A stretch of 64,000 bases of DNA from Microcaldota archaeon (GTDB lineage Archaea; Micrarchaeota; Micrarchaeia; Micrarchaeales; CABMGC01): the NCBI GenBank assembly GCA_021818925.1, contig JAKASU010000001.1:522911-586910 (forward strand). Direction: 5' to 3'. Position numbers and translations under genes: made by a program. How positions within the stretch are numbered: position 1 is the stretch's first letter; each line of letters opens with the position of its first letter. Shown one piece after another: positions 46,345-56,456 of the stretch. The notes beneath the pieces are model-generated. The model was not told where the DNA came from and did no database searches. It saw nothing but the letters and a program-made list of their open reading frames with translations.

Positions 46345-48249
46345 ATGCAGGAAGAAGCAGATGAGTATAACGCATCAAAGATAATTGTGCTTCAGGGGCC
46401 GCAGGGGATAAGGAAAAGGCCCGCGATGTACATAGGTAGCACCAGCAGCGCCGGATCGCTGCATCTTCTATTCGAGGTGCTCGACAACGCGGTTGATGAA
46501 GCCCTCGCGGGCTACGCAAAAAACATAAGCATACATCTCACTCAGGACGAAACTGGCGACATCGCGGAGGTTTCTGACGACGGGAGGGGCATACCTGTTG
46601 ACGTAATGCCCAAGTTCAACAAGAGCGCGTTGGAGGTGATAATGACCACGCTGCACAAAGGAGCCAAGTTCAACAACGACACGTACAAGATATCTGGAGG
46701 GCTGCACGGCGTAGGGCTCACAGTCGTAAACGCACTTTCAGAATTCACCAACGTATACGTGGCGAAGGACGGCAAAAGCTACAAGCAGGCGTTTTCCAGG
46801 GGTGCACCAACAACAGATCTTGAGTTGCTGGGCGAGACGCAAGCGAACGGTACAACTGTCAGGTTCAAGCCAGACCCTGAGATATTCCCCGCGCCGAGGT
46901 TCGACTCGGCGCAGCTCAAGGACAGGCTCAGGTACCTAAGTTTCCTCAACCCCAGGCTCAAGATAAAGCTCACGGACGACAGGTTCAGCTCGCACGAGGA
47001 AGAGACCTTCTTCTCAGAAAAGGGCATGGAGGACTTTCTTAGATACATAAACAGGGAGCAACAGAGCGTCACCAACATAATACATGAGAGGAGGCAGGAG
47101 AACGGAATGGTCGTCGAGTTCGCACTGCAGTACGTCAACTCTTATGACGAGAGGCTTGAGGCGTTTGTCAACAACATAAGGACGGCGGAGGGCGGCACCC
47201 ACGTAATCGGCTTCCACTCCGGGCTTTCAAGGGCGATCGTCAACTACCTCTCAAAGAACAGCAAGAACGGCGTCAAGGTCACTGGAGACGATGTAAGAGA
47301 GGGCCTCGTGGCCATACTCAGCGTTCTCATGCCCAACCCAGAATTTGAGGGCCAGACAAAGGAAAAGCTGGGCAACTCTGTGGTAAAGAGCATAGTAGAG
47401 TCAACGGTATACTCTTTCCTGTCAAGGTACTTTGAGGAGCATCCCGCAGAAGCAAGGAGCGTCACAGAGAAGGCGATAGGTGCCATGAACGCGAGGGAGA
47501 GCGCTAGGCGTGCCAGGGAGCTTGCCAGGAAGAAGAACATATTCGAGAGCGCCGTGCTGCCTGGGAAACTTGCTGACTGCATAGAGGACGATCCTGAAAG
47601 GACCGAGCTGTTCATTGTTGAGGGGAAGAGCGCAGGCGGTTCGAGCAAGGAGGGCAGGGACAAGCAGATTCAGGCCATACTGCCGCTCAGGGGCAAGATA
47701 TTGAACGTCGAGAAGGCCAGCGAGGAGAAAATCTTTGACAGTGCTGAGCTAAACGTGCTCGTAACGGCGCTGGGCACCGGGATAAGGGAGACTTTCAACC
47801 CGGAGAAGACGAGGTACAAGAAGATAGTAATAATGAGCGACGCCGACGTTGATGGCGAGCACATACGCACTCTGCTGCTCACCTTCTTCTACCGCTACAT
47901 GAAGAAACTGATAGAAAGTGGTTACGTCTACATAGCACAGCCTCCGCTCTACAAGGTCACCTCTGGCAAATCGGTCAACTACTGCTACACGGACGAGGAG
48001 CTTGAGGAAAGAAGGAAGGAGTACGACGGGAAGATGGACGTGCAGAGGTACAAGGGCCTCGGAGAGATGAACGCTGAGCAGCTCTGGGACACAACCATGA
48101 ATCCCTCAAACAGGATATTGAAGAGAGTAGCCATATCAGATGCGGAACGCGCGAACAGCCTGTTCGCAATCTTGATGGGTGTTGATGTGCACAAGAGGAG
48201 GAAATTCCTCGAGGAACACTCAGGGGATGTGAAGTTTCTGGACGTATAG
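46345..48249 (+). CDS. gyrB: DNA gyrase subunit B
   Basis: ATPase subunit of bacterial-type gyrase, which introduces negative supercoils. The product of 634 residues has the GHKL ATPase domain (LLFEVLDNAVDEALAGY, DDGRGIPVD, SGGLHGVGLTVVNALS), the transducer and the Toprim domain (ELFIVEGKSAGGSSKEGRD, then IMSDADVDGEHIRTLLL). The Toprim motif reads EGKSAGG where bacteria have EGDSAGG. The ATG at 46345 gives the usual N-terminus (MQEEADEYNASKI); GTG at 46330 is possible. gyrA follows eight bases after the stop. Gyrase in archaea was acquired from bacteria. Confidence 0.94.
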   Translation: MQEEADEYNASKIIVLQGPQGIRKRPAMYIGSTSSAGSLHLLFEVLDNAVDEALAGYAKNISIHLTQDETGDIAEVSDDGRGIPVDVMPKFNKSALEVIMTTLHKGAKFNNDTYKISGGLHGVGLTVVNALSEFTNVYVAKDGKSYKQAFSRGAPTTDLELLGETQANGTTVRFKPDPEIFPAPRFDSAQLKDRLRYLSFLNPRLKIKLTDDRFSSHEEETFFSEKGMEDFLRYINREQQSVTNIIHERRQENGMVVEFALQYVNSYDERLEAFVNNIRTAEGGTHVIGFHSGLSRAIVNYLSKNSKNGVKVTGDDVREGLVAILSVLMPNPEFEGQTKEKLGNSVVKSIVESTVYSFLSRYFEEHPAEARSVTEKAIGAMNARESARRARELARKKNIFESAVLPGKLADCIEDDPERTELFIVEGKSAGGSSKEGRDKQIQAILPLRGKILNVEKASEEKIFDSAELNVLVTALGTGIRETFNPEKTRYKKIVIMSDADVDGEHIRTLLLTFFYRYMKKLIESGYVYIAQPPLYKVTSGKSVNYCYTDEELEERRKEYDGKMDVQRYKGLGEMNAEQLWDTTMNPSNRILKRVAISDAERANSLFAILMGVDVHKRRKFLEEHSGDVKFLDV

Positions 48250-48256
48250 TGGTTTT

Positions 48257-50677
48257 TTGGCCGAGACGAAGAACGTTGTGCTTGAGGAGGAGCTGCAGAC
48301 CAGCTTCCTTGATTACGCCATGAGCGTGATCATAGACAGGGCTATACCCGACGCAAGGGACGGCGTCAAGCCGGTGCAGAGGAGGATCCTCTACGCGATG
48401 TACAAGATCAACAACACCCACGATAGGCCCACGAAGAAGAGCGCCACCGTCGTCGGCGAGGTGATCGGTCACTTCCACCCGCACGGAGACATACCGATCT
48501 ACGATGCGTTGGTGCACATGGCACAGCCGTTCGCGATGAACCACACGCTCGTGGAGGGACAGGGCAACTTTGGCTCTATAGACGGCGATCCTCCCGCGGC
48601 AATGCGTTATACGGAGGTGCGGCTCGCCAAGATAGCCGAAGACGTGCTTGCAGATCTTGACAAGGAGACTGTCAACTTCCTCCCCAATTTCGACAACACG
48701 GAAAAAGAACCAGAGATGCTGCCAACAAGGATCCCGAACCTCCTTGTGAATGGCGCGGCCGGGATAGCTGTAGGGGTTGCCACAAGCATACCTCCGCATA
48801 ACCTTTCCGAGGTGTGCGATGCCGTGCTTTATGTGCTTGGGCACAAGGAGGCCACAGTAGAAGAAGTGCTAGGAATAATCAAGGGTCCGGACTTCCCTAC
48901 AGGCGGGATAGCAATAATGAGCCAGAACTCAATAAACGGCTATAAATACGGAAGAGGCCAGCTGACAGTGCGCGGTAAGGCAGAGATAGACACGGAGAAG
49001 GGCAGGATAAGCATAACCGAGATCCCATACAACGTGAACAAGGCGTCGTTTGTTGAGAACGTGGCGAACCTCGCGCGAGACAGAAGGATAATCGGCATAA
49101 GGGATATACGCGATGAGAGTGACAGGAACGGCATCAGAATAGTCATGGAACTCACGAGAGACGCTAACGCAGACCAGATACTGAACCAGCTATACAAGCA
49201 CACGCAGCTCGAGACAACCATGCCCATCATAAGCCTGGCCGTTACCGGCAAGATACTCAAGAGCTTCAGCATAACTCAGCTTCTCACCGTTTTCATCAAC
49301 TACAGGAGGGAGATAGTCACAAAGAGAAGCCAATTTGAGCTCAAGGTTGCCAAGGACAGGCTGCACTTGGTGGAGGGCCTGCAGATAGCCGTTGCCCAGA
49401 TTGACCGTGTTGTCAAGACCATAAGGGACAGCAAGGAGGTCAGCGAGGCACGCTCCATGCTCATGGCCCACTATCAACTCTCAGAAAAACAGGCGAACGC
49501 CATCCTTGATATGAGGCTTAGCAGGCTCACGCAGCTGGAAAGCAGGACGCTGGACAATGAGGCCAAAGACCTGAACGAGAGAATACAGTATTATACTGGA
49601 GTGCTGGCAGACCCGACAAAGATAGATGAGATAATCAAGACAGAAACGGCAGAGATAAAGAAGAAGTATGGGAGGCCGAGGAAGACAGAGATACTCCAGA
49701 TGGATGAGGAACTCGAGATACAGGACGAAGACATGATAAGCAACGATGAAGTCAGCGTGATACTCACCAATTCTGGCTACGTGAAAAGGATAGGTATAGG
49801 AAGCTACAGGGAACAGGAGAGGGGAGGGAAGGGCATAATCGCAATGAACCTAAAGGATGGCGATTTTGTCAAGCACATTATCACGCCTCGCAACAAGGAT
49901 TACATCCTCTTCGTTTCCAACAAGGGACGCATGTACTGGCTCAAGGCCTACAACATACCAGAAGGAGGCAGGTACTCCGAAGGCAGGTCCATAGCGAACC
50001 TGCTCAACCTGCAGGGTGAGAACATAGTGACCATGTTCAAGATCAATGACTTCGAAAAATCGAGTATAGTCTTCCTCACCGTCAAAGGGCTTGTTAAGAA
50101 ATCTGACGCAGCGCTGTTCTCAAGGCCCAGATCCACAGGAGTGAGAGCTATCTCGCTTAACGAAGGCGACGAGATAGCAGATGTTATAGTGCTTAAGGAC
50201 CACAAGTACCTTGTCATTTCGACGAAGAACGGCAAATCGATAAGGTTTGAGGAGAACGATGCGAGGTCGATGGGGAGATCTGCGGCAGGTGTCCACGGCA
50301 TCAGACTTCATGACGGCGACACAGCGAAGAACCTCATTGCCGCAAACGACGAAGGCAGCATACTCACAGTTTCCGAGAAAGGCTACGGAAAGATAACCGA
50401 GATATCGGAATACAGGATGCAAGGCAGGGGAGGCGGCGGCGTGATGAACCTGAAGGTAAACGACAAAACCGGCCCTGTAGCAAAGTCCCTCTTCCTAAAC
50501 AAAGAGACGAAGCTTTTGCTGATAACTTCCAAGGGTGTTAGCATAATGATACCCATAGCGTCGATTAGGGTTACTGGCAGGGCAGCAAGCGGAGTCAGGT
50601 TGATGCGTGTAGAGCCGGGAGCAAAGGTTATAGACGCCAAGCTGATGAGCGACGCTAACGTTTCCATAGGAAATTAA
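48257..50677 (+). CDS. gyrA: DNA gyrase subunit A
   Basis: DNA-cleaving subunit of gyrase. The 806-residue protein has [19 protein letters not shown], the catalytic tyrosine in [15 protein letters not shown] near residue 118, and [17 protein letters not shown]. The C-terminal DNA-wrapping beta-pinwheel starts near 500 and contains the GyrA box as QERGGKGI (usual QRRGGKG), which supports true gyrase rather than topoisomerase IV. The start is TTG at 48257. It forms an operon with gyrB. Confidence 0.95.
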   Translation: MAETKNVVLEEELQTSFLDYAMSVIIDRAIPDARDGVKPVQRRILYAMYKINNTHDRPTKKSATVVGEVIGHFHPHGDIPIYDALVHMAQPFAMNHTLVEGQGNFGSIDGDPPAAMRYTEVRLAKIAEDVLADLDKETVNFLPNFDNTEKEPEMLPTRIPNLLVNGAAGIAVGVATSIPPHNLSEVCDAVLYVLGHKEATVEEVLGIIKGPDFPTGGIAIMSQNSINGYKYGRGQLTVRGKAEIDTEKGRISITEIPYNVNKASFVENVANLARDRRIIGIRDIRDESDRNGIRIVMELTRDANADQILNQLYKHTQLETTMPIISLAVTGKILKSFSITQLLTVFINYRREIVTKRSQFELKVAKDRLHLVEGLQIAVAQIDRVVKTIRDSKEVSEARSMLMAHYQLSEKQANAILDMRLSRLTQLESRTLDNEAKDLNERIQYYTGVLADPTKIDEIIKTETAEIKKKYGRPRKTEILQMDEELEIQDEDMISNDEVSVILTNSGYVKRIGIGSYREQERGGKGIIAMNLKDGDFVKHIITPRNKDYILFVSNKGRMYWLKAYNIPEGGRYSEGRSIANLLNLQGENIVTMFKINDFEKSSIVFLTVKGLVKKSDAALFSRPRSTGVRAISLNEGDEIADVIVLKDHKYLVISTKNGKSIRFEENDARSMGRSAAGVHGIRLHDGDTAKNLIAANDEGSILTVSEKGYGKITEISEYRMQGRGGGGVMNLKVNDKTGPVAKSLFLNKETKLLLITSKGVSIMIPIASIRVTGRAASGVRLMRVEPGAKVIDAKLMSDANVSIGN

Positions 50678-50715
50678 TAAAAACAAGGAAGAGTAAGTCG
50701 TTCTTTGATGTTGAA

Positions 50716-51327
50716 ATGAATATGAAATGGGTCATGAAGAATGCGAGAAAACAAGCGCATCCTAATCCGACAAGCGTGCCTGGATACAAATCAGGACTAG
50801 CCATCGAAACAGAAGAAGCTATAAAACAGCTTGGAGTGCCTTACGACACTGAAAAACCAGTATTTGACCTTGAGTTCGCAAACGGTGAGACGCACACGTT
50901 CACCCCTGATTTCTTATTGAAGGTGTCCGCAGACGTGATAGGCAGGCAGATGCTTGTCGAATGCCATGGGTCGCAATATTTCGACAAGGCGTTCCTCAAC
51001 AAGCTAAAGACATTCATGCAGTCACAGCATCACAAGAACTATTTTCTTGTAGTTGTAACAAACCACGCCTTCCTCTCTTACGTAAGGGCCAACATGGACT
51101 CTCTTAAGCTTTCGGAAAAGGACATATCCGACCGTTTCATCCTAATTGGAACTAAAGACATGTCGGACACCAGAGGGGAAAGAATCGCAGCGCTGAGCAA
51201 AACTCTTAAGATGCAGATAAGGCGCGGCGAAACCTTCTCGAGCTTCTGGGCTCTTCTAGAGCGGGACGGAGCAGGAACTACTTCCAGTACTTCTTCGTCC
51301 TTACAAAATTCTTCTGCGCGTCTATGA
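50716..51327 (+). CDS. Putative PD-(D/E)XK-like nuclease (203 aa)
   Basis: I do not recognise the family. The middle of the product reads HTFTPDFLLKVSAD then RQMLVECHGSQYF and NYFLVVVTNHAF, the strand-turn-strand layout of PD-(D/E)XK enzymes such as Vsr or transposon endonucleases, with Asp in TPDF and Glu in VECHG; the third residue, normally Lys, is His. The N-terminal helix (SVPGYKSGLAIETEEAIKQLG) also fits this fold. The last 17 codons overlap the end of the convergent helicase gene by 50 bases. It follows gyrA by 38 bases. Confidence 0.55.
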   Translation: MNMKWVMKNARKQAHPNPTSVPGYKSGLAIETEEAIKQLGVPYDTEKPVFDLEFANGETHTFTPDFLLKVSADVIGRQMLVECHGSQYFDKAFLNKLKTFMQSQHHKNYFLVVVTNHAFLSYVRANMDSLKLSEKDISDRFILIGTKDMSDTRGERIAALSKTLKMQIRRGETFSSFWALLERDGAGTTSSTSSSLQNSSARL

Positions 51328-54058
51328 GGTCTATCAAGAACTGCTTGTTGCTCTTCCTAAGCAGCTTAAGCACCCGCGCCGCGGTCGATGCTCCCACACC
51401 GTAAACCGAAAGCGCTGCGACAGCCTTGCTTCCGTACGCTCCCACAAGCCCAGCTTCACGGATAGCTTCGCTGTAGCTCTTTCGATCCGCTGAGTCTAAA
51501 CTTTTGTCACCTATCTTCTTTCTCACCGCAGTGCTTTTGCCCTCGCTGCTCACACACACCATCGGGCTTTTGCACCGAGGGCATTGTATCTTCTCCTCTG
51601 TCTGCACCAAAATTTGCTTCTGGAACTCAAGCCCGCAATAGGTGCAAAGCAAATCAGTCTTCTTTTGGTTTATCCTTTGCTCAAGCTCGTTTATGTCAGC
51701 TTCAGAAGGCAGCACAGGCAGCAGAAGTTCTTTGTAGTTGTATGTTGCGCGCATTATCTCTTCGGCTAGTGGCGAAGCCGCGCCCTCGAAGACCTCCAAC
51801 CGCGTGGTTCCCTTTCGCAGCCCTTCTACAAATGAGACAGCTGCATCTATGTCGAAGTAGTTTTTCCTCAGGTCGCGCAATGTTTCCTGCGCTATCGGCG
51901 AGTCCTTGTAGAACCTGACGAGCCTGTCTGCGTTGCTCTTTGTTATCGTCGCTTTCTTTTCAACTATCCCAAATAGCTTGCATATCTGAACAAACTTATA
52001 CCTGAACAGGTCAGTGTTAACTATAAAGCTGCCGCTGCTGACGATGTCGTCGATCTTGTAGGTTTTTATTGTGTCAAATATTCTTTTTGTCGCAGGCCGT
52101 CTCTTCGCGCCGGTAAAATCTATTATCAGGGCATACGGAGTGGCTCGCACCGACACCCTGCCTCCACCCGCCTGGGTAGCAACGTATCCCACAATCCTTC
52201 CGATGAACTCGTTGGCCAGCTTGCCGAGCGCCATATGCACCACCGCGTAACCCTCCAGTTCCTCTATCGCAAGTAAGTCATCTGCTGGGACAAAACACTT
52301 CTTCTGCGACTCGATGAACTTTTCAACAGAGTTTGCAGTTTGCTTGTCTATGACCTCGGATTCTTGATGCAGGCCCTGTTTAAGCATGGAATAAACCCCG
52401 CGTGCAGTAGCTTCTGATACGGGTATGTCTTCTCCCTCCCAGTCAGGTATCGCGGCCTCGAACTCCTCGCTCTGCTCAACAAAGATAACATTCTTCTCGA
52501 TGCTCACCACTTTCCACGGCAGACCCTTTGTTATGAAAGTGGCGCCCTCTTCAAGGTAATTTGTCGCGAATTGCTCGTCGACGGTTGATATCACCCTGTT
52601 ACCAACGGTGCTTTTAACTACGAACCTGAGCGTGTCTGGTATGACGCTTATGTTGGAGAAGAAGTATGTTCTAGACCGGTATCCTATGCTTGCAAACTTG
52701 TCCTTCGCTCTTATCAGTTTCTCTGCGTCAAGAAACTCGATTATTTTGTCAAAAACATTCCTCTCAAGCTTCGCGTATGACGCCGAACGCTTTGCTATCT
52801 CGAAGATCTTTGAAATCTCTACCTTCTTGTGCTCAAGAACGATTGCGCATATCTGGTTTGCAAGCACATCAAGCGCGTTTTCCTCTATGAGATATCTTTC
52901 TATTCTGCCCTCCCTCATCTGCCTGACTATCGAAAGCGATTCCAGGATCTCTATGTTGTTCGCAACAATCATTCTCCCATAGGACACTTCTTTTTCCCTA
53001 TGACCGCCCCTTCCTACTCTCTGCACCAGCCTTACAACCTGCCTAGGCGAACCGTACTGCACAACGAGGTTTATCGAACCTATGTCTATCCCTAGCTCCA
53101 AAGAGCTTGTTGCTATTATGCTCTTGACCTTGCCGTCCTTAAACTCGTTTTCGACCTTTATCCTCTCCTCCTTATCCAACGAACTGTGATGTACGCCTAT
53201 GCCCCCAAACGGCTCAATCCTGTTGAAATAGACAAGCTTGCTACCAAGCGATTCCACAACCTGCCTCGTGTTTGCGAAGATCAGCGTCGAGGACGAGGCC
53301 CTAATCAGAGCAGTTATGCGTTCTATCCTTGCAAGCGTCTGCGTATCAAGGCCGAACTTCTGCCCGAATTCCGAATAATCCTTTTCAGGCTGCTGCGGCA
53401 TCTCCACCGTCACTTCGATGCGCTTCTCTCCTTTTGCATCTACGAGCATGCAATCCCTTCCGTTGCACAGGAACCTTTTCGCCTCCTCTGAGTTGCCCAG
53501 CGTGGCGCTTATACCTATTCTCTGGTAGCCCTTTGCCAGCTCCTCAAGGCGCTCCAGCGCAACCCCAAGCTGCGCTCCTCTCTTGTTAGCATAAAGCTCG
53601 TGCAGCTCATCTATGACGATTGCCCTGATGTTTGCCAGTGCGTTCCTAAGTCTTGGAGAGAGGAAGAGATTCTGCAGCGTTTCGGGGGTGGTTATCAGCA
53701 CCTGCGGTGGCGAAGCCGCCTGCAGCTGCCTCTCTTTTGTCGGAGTATCTCCGTGCCTTACTGATATGCTCACGTTCAGTTCTTTCGCAAGAACCTCGAG
53801 CCTTTTCATGAGGTCCCTATTGAGCGCCCTCAAAGGGGTTATGTATATGAGCCATATCCCCTTTGCCTCTTTTTCGTTTACAAGTCTTTTGAACAGCGGA
53901 AGTATCGCCGCTTCTGTCTTACCGCTCCCGGTCGGGGCGGTGATTACGCAGTTCTCACCATTCTCCACGTGCTCGAACGCGGCCTTCTGTACGTCTGTGA
54001 AGCTTCCAAATCGCCTCAAGAAGATATCGTACGGATCTGCAACCATATCCTTAGCCAA
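51278..54058 (-). CDS. Lhr-type superfamily 2 helicase with zinc ribbon and HhH end
   Basis: A 926-residue DEAD/DEAH-type helicase. N-terminal motor: TDVQKAAFEHVENGENCVI, Walker A APTGSGKTEAAIL near 41, ITPLRALNRDL, Walker B IVIDELHELYANKRG, SATLGNS, and the second RecA domain with ATSSLELGIDIGSI and RLVQRVGRGGHREKE. A winged-helix and Lhr-core domain follow. Near 785-830 is a zinc ribbon (CTYCGLEF, CPRCKSPMVC), and the end holds helix-hairpin-helix-like AVAALSVYGVGASTAARVL. Lhr proteins act in DNA or RNA repair. The start overlaps the upstream gene by eight bases. Confidence 0.88.
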   Translation of the reverse strand: MAKDMVADPYDIFLRRFGSFTDVQKAAFEHVENGENCVITAPTGSGKTEAAILPLFKRLVNEKEAKGIWLIYITPLRALNRDLMKRLEVLAKELNVSISVRHGDTPTKERQLQAASPPQVLITTPETLQNLFLSPRLRNALANIRAIVIDELHELYANKRGAQLGVALERLEELAKGYQRIGISATLGNSEEAKRFLCNGRDCMLVDAKGEKRIEVTVEMPQQPEKDYSEFGQKFGLDTQTLARIERITALIRASSSTLIFANTRQVVESLGSKLVYFNRIEPFGGIGVHHSSLDKEERIKVENEFKDGKVKSIIATSSLELGIDIGSINLVVQYGSPRQVVRLVQRVGRGGHREKEVSYGRMIVANNIEILESLSIVRQMREGRIERYLIEENALDVLANQICAIVLEHKKVEISKIFEIAKRSASYAKLERNVFDKIIEFLDAEKLIRAKDKFASIGYRSRTYFFSNISVIPDTLRFVVKSTVGNRVISTVDEQFATNYLEEGATFITKGLPWKVVSIEKNVIFVEQSEEFEAAIPDWEGEDIPVSEATARGVYSMLKQGLHQESEVIDKQTANSVEKFIESQKKCFVPADDLLAIEELEGYAVVHMALGKLANEFIGRIVGYVATQAGGGRVSVRATPYALIIDFTGAKRRPATKRIFDTIKTYKIDDIVSSGSFIVNTDLFRYKFVQICKLFGIVEKKATITKSNADRLVRFYKDSPIAQETLRDLRKNYFDIDAAVSFVEGLRKGTTRLEVFEGAASPLAEEIMRATYNYKELLLPVLPSEADINELEQRINQKKTDLLCTYCGLEFQKQILVQTEEKIQCPRCKSPMVCVSSEGKSTAVRKKIGDKSLDSADRKSYSEAIREAGLVGAYGSKAVAALSVYGVGASTAARVLKLLRKSNKQFLIDLIDAQKNFVRTKKYWK

Positions 54059-55694
54059 AAGGCACGAACGCGCTGCCCACGACTACCTGCGTCGAATTGG
54101 AGACTGTATAGTTGACCGCGATTCCAAGGTGCAGATTGATCGACAGCCCGTTTATTGGCGAGGTGACGTTGTAGCACGGGGTGCTTATCCCTGTACTTCC
54201 TCCAGGCACGAGAGTCTGGTTAAGAGGAGTGCTGTACACTCCGGCTGTCTGATAGCATCTAACGCTGTTCAACCTCGCGCTCTGATCAAGCTTGTTTATT
54301 AGCGTGAAACTGGCTTTGCCGTTGCCGTACTGCAGGTTGCTGCAGCCAAATGTGTCGTTGAACTCGCACGAGTTCACCAGAGCAGAAGTGAAGGTCAGGG
54401 GAGCGCCTGTGGCGTTTATCTTCTGTAGTACTGCAGCCGCACTACCTACTTGCGAAAGAGTGAACGAAGCGTTTACGAGCGAGAAAGCGGTGAGGTTGTA
54501 TGGACCCTTGTATGCTGTAGTGCGTATTAGAGATATGGCGCCTATTTTCCCTGACTTTGGCAATATGTATGTGCTGCAGAACGACGTGCCATTGAGCGTG
54601 CTTATGACACCGTAGCAGGTTGTGTTTCTCGGACCGCTCGTGTTAGATATGGTGTCGTAGATGAACGACGAATTTGAAATAAGATATACGCCCGCAAGGA
54701 AGTCGCCTTCCTCGCCGTGAGAGCTGTAGCTGCCCAAAACACTCGCGTTCGTTATGGAAAGCCCACTCAGGAACATTTTGCTAAAAACGGCGGGCTGAGA
54801 AGCGTTGGCGCCCAGGCTGCTCTCGTTCATTATTGCGTAGCATGCCTGCGAATAGTTCTGTTCTGCAAGGATCTTTAGCCACCCGCCAGAGTACCAGCCA
54901 CAGAACGTTGTGTCGTTGAGCATCTTGATGAAGGTAGCCTCGCCCATTTTTGTGCTTACGTTAGTTGTGCTGAGCGAAGATCCCACTGTCGCAGCAGAGA
55001 ATATGCTTGGAGAAAGATAGCCTTTCACCCATATTGAATACACGTCGGAGTTGTTGGGGTACGTTGCCTCTGCAAGCGTCACGTTCTTGATGTAGTAAGA
55101 AGTGAGGTTAAGGATCGGCTTGAGGAAGGTATCAATCTGCCCGTTGCCCGTGAGCCTGAAAAGGCCGACGTTGTATTGGTCGAAGAGATATGTGCCAAGC
55201 AGTAGCCCACCGTTTGTAAGCGACGCGTTCCTGAAGCTCATGATTCCGTTGCTCGGCAGCATCGACGCTGGTGAAGCGGCCTGAGCCGCAAAAACCCTTA
55301 TGGAAGTGCTCACAAGCGTCTTTGATCTGTCCGCAATGTTGTAGAGCTTGCCTGGATCTGCCACCACGCTTATGTTGTAGCTTCCTTCAGCGGTCGGAGA
55401 GTAGTTGTATGCTATCGTTGTCTTTTTGCCTGACGGCAGCGTTACTTTGTATAGCGTCGAGAGGTTACCGTTGACAAGCACGCCTATGCTCAGGTTGCTC
55501 ACTGCGCTGCTGCCGTTGTTGAACACGTTTATCTGGAACGCGGCCTTCTGATACGGATAGAAATGCGAGGTTGGGCCTCCATTTATACCAAGAGCAACGC
55601 TTATCTGCGGCTGCCAGAAGTACCTGAAGTACAGCGCCACTCCTACAATCGCTATTATGATTACGGCCCACAAGTAGATCTCGTTCTTCATCAA
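54051..55694 (-). CDS. Membrane-anchored extracellular protein with many N-glycosylation sites
   Basis: I do not recognise the whole protein. Residues 5-25 (LWAVIIIAIVGVALYF) form a single N-terminal membrane anchor; the rest would be outside the cell. About 35-135 resembles a CARDB/Ig-like beta sandwich (AAFQINVFNNGSSAVSNLSIGVLVNG is the typical strand pattern, cut here to FQINVFNNGSS). The remainder is rich in Ser, Thr, Asn and Gly, with more than 20 N-X-S/T sites and several cysteines. It lies in an operon between a winged-helix regulator and the Lhr-type helicase, overlapping both. Confidence 0.75.
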   Translation of the reverse strand: MMKNEIYLWAVIIIAIVGVALYFRYFWQPQISVALGINGGPTSHFYPYQKAAFQINVFNNGSSAVSNLSIGVLVNGNLSTLYKVTLPSGKKTTIAYNYSPTAEGSYNISVVADPGKLYNIADRSKTLVSTSIRVFAAQAASPASMLPSNGIMSFRNASLTNGGLLLGTYLFDQYNVGLFRLTGNGQIDTFLKPILNLTSYYIKNVTLAEATYPNNSDVYSIWVKGYLSPSIFSAATVGSSLSTTNVSTKMGEATFIKMLNDTTFCGWYSGGWLKILAEQNYSQACYAIMNESSLGANASQPAVFSKMFLSGLSITNASVLGSYSSHGEEGDFLAGVYLISNSSFIYDTISNTSGPRNTTCYGVISTLNGTSFCSTYILPKSGKIGAISLIRTTAYKGPYNLTAFSLVNASFTLSQVGSAAAVLQKINATGAPLTFTSALVNSCEFNDTFGCSNLQYGNGKASFTLINKLDQSARLNSVRCYQTAGVYSTPLNQTLVPGGSTGISTPCYNVTSPINGLSINLHLGIAVNYTVSNSTQVVVGSAFVPFG

Positions 55695-56170
55695 ACCACA
55701 TCCATCGCGCTCTTGCTCCGCAGCTCGCGTATCGCCTCGTTTATCTTGCTTGCTATTTCCTTGTAATCCGATTCATAAAGCGCCGTGGCCCAGGTCAGTG
55801 CGTCGTACTTGTCTCCGACCGCTGGCGGCTTGAGGTAGAACTTGCCCTGCGAGTTCTCCACGAGACCCGTCTTCTTCATGCGCAGCAAGTGATATCTGAG
55901 CGTCTTCTCGTTTATCGGCTCCCAGTTCTTCGTTATGTACTCGGCAAGCTCGGAAACAGACGGATCGCTCCTCTTTACGAACTGGAAGTTTATCAGCGCG
56001 TCAAGCACCGCAACCGAGCTCAGTCGCGATTCTCCCGGGTTAATCACGCCGAGCGATAACGCAAGCCACCTGACTATTGACCTGCGCGTCTCGAGCACCT
56101 CCTTTGTGAGGCGCATGTTCCTGAGCGTGACCTCTTTGTCTATGAGTTCAGATTCGCTTAGCTCCGCCAT
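55691..56170 (-). CDS. Winged-helix (ArsR-like) regulator
   Basis: A 159-residue protein: an N-terminal helical part, then a winged helix at about 75-125 with SVSELAEYITKNWEPINEKTLRYHLLRMKKTGLVE, shown by TLRYHLLRMKKTGLVE, and a C-terminal helix. The frame extends to a TTG at 56182, but the ATG at 56170 (MAELSESEL) is better placed against the TATA-like element near 56203. It is the first gene of a three-gene unit with overlapping stops and starts (regulator, exoprotein, helicase). Confidence 0.75.
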   Translation of the reverse strand: MAELSESELIDKEVTLRNMRLTKEVLETRRSIVRWLALSLGVINPGESRLSSVAVLDALINFQFVKRSDPSVSELAEYITKNWEPINEKTLRYHLLRMKKTGLVENSQGKFYLKPPAVGDKYDALTWATALYESDYKEIASKINEAIRELRSKSAMDVV

Positions 56171-56200
56171 TCGCAAAACCAAAATCTTCTTAGCCTACTC

Positions 56201-56211
56201 TTATATCTTTA
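56201..56211. promoter_or_regulatory. Shared TATA-like element for divergent genes
   Basis: TTATATCTTTA lies about 27 bases before the ATG at 56232 on the plus strand, as for a leaderless transcript, and about 33 bases from the ATG at 56170 on the minus strand. Confidence 0.45.
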
Positions 56212-56231
56212 TCCCGCTAGGTTTATATGCG

Positions 56232-56444
56232 ATGCCTAGATACTGCAAGGTGTGCGACAGCAAGCAGATTTTCGTCACGGTTGACGACGGCGTAGCGGCG
56301 ATAATCAAAGATGAGGCTTGCACGAAGGGGTTCCTCTTGAAGTATCAGGCAAAGCTTATGAAATTTGGGATAGATAACCTACCGAAGAACCTTTTCGAGG
56401 GCGCCGATTCCCATGACGTACACGTGGAGGAACTGAAGAACTAG
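56232..56444 (+). CDS. Small hypothetical protein with an N-terminal CxxC (70 aa)
   Basis: I do not recognise it. The ATG at 56232 is placed as for a leaderless transcript after the TATA-like element. The product starts MPRYCKVCDSKQIFVTVDD; a further cysteine is in KDEACTKG. The rest is a short mixed fold with YQAKLMKFGIDNLPKNLFEG. It lies 12 bases upstream of the prefoldin gene on the same strand, so it is probably cotranscribed with it. Confidence 0.6.
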   Translation: MPRYCKVCDSKQIFVTVDDGVAAIIKDEACTKGFLLKYQAKLMKFGIDNLPKNLFEGADSHDVHVEELKN

Positions 56445-56456
56445 ACAGGTGAAAGG

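Noticed and set aside
47975-48844. Open frame of 289 codons on the minus strand
   Set aside because: It is antisense to gyrB and gyrA, whose motifs are unmistakable; the translation is rich in His, Arg and Cys without domain features, typical of a shadow frame in G/C-rich coding DNA.
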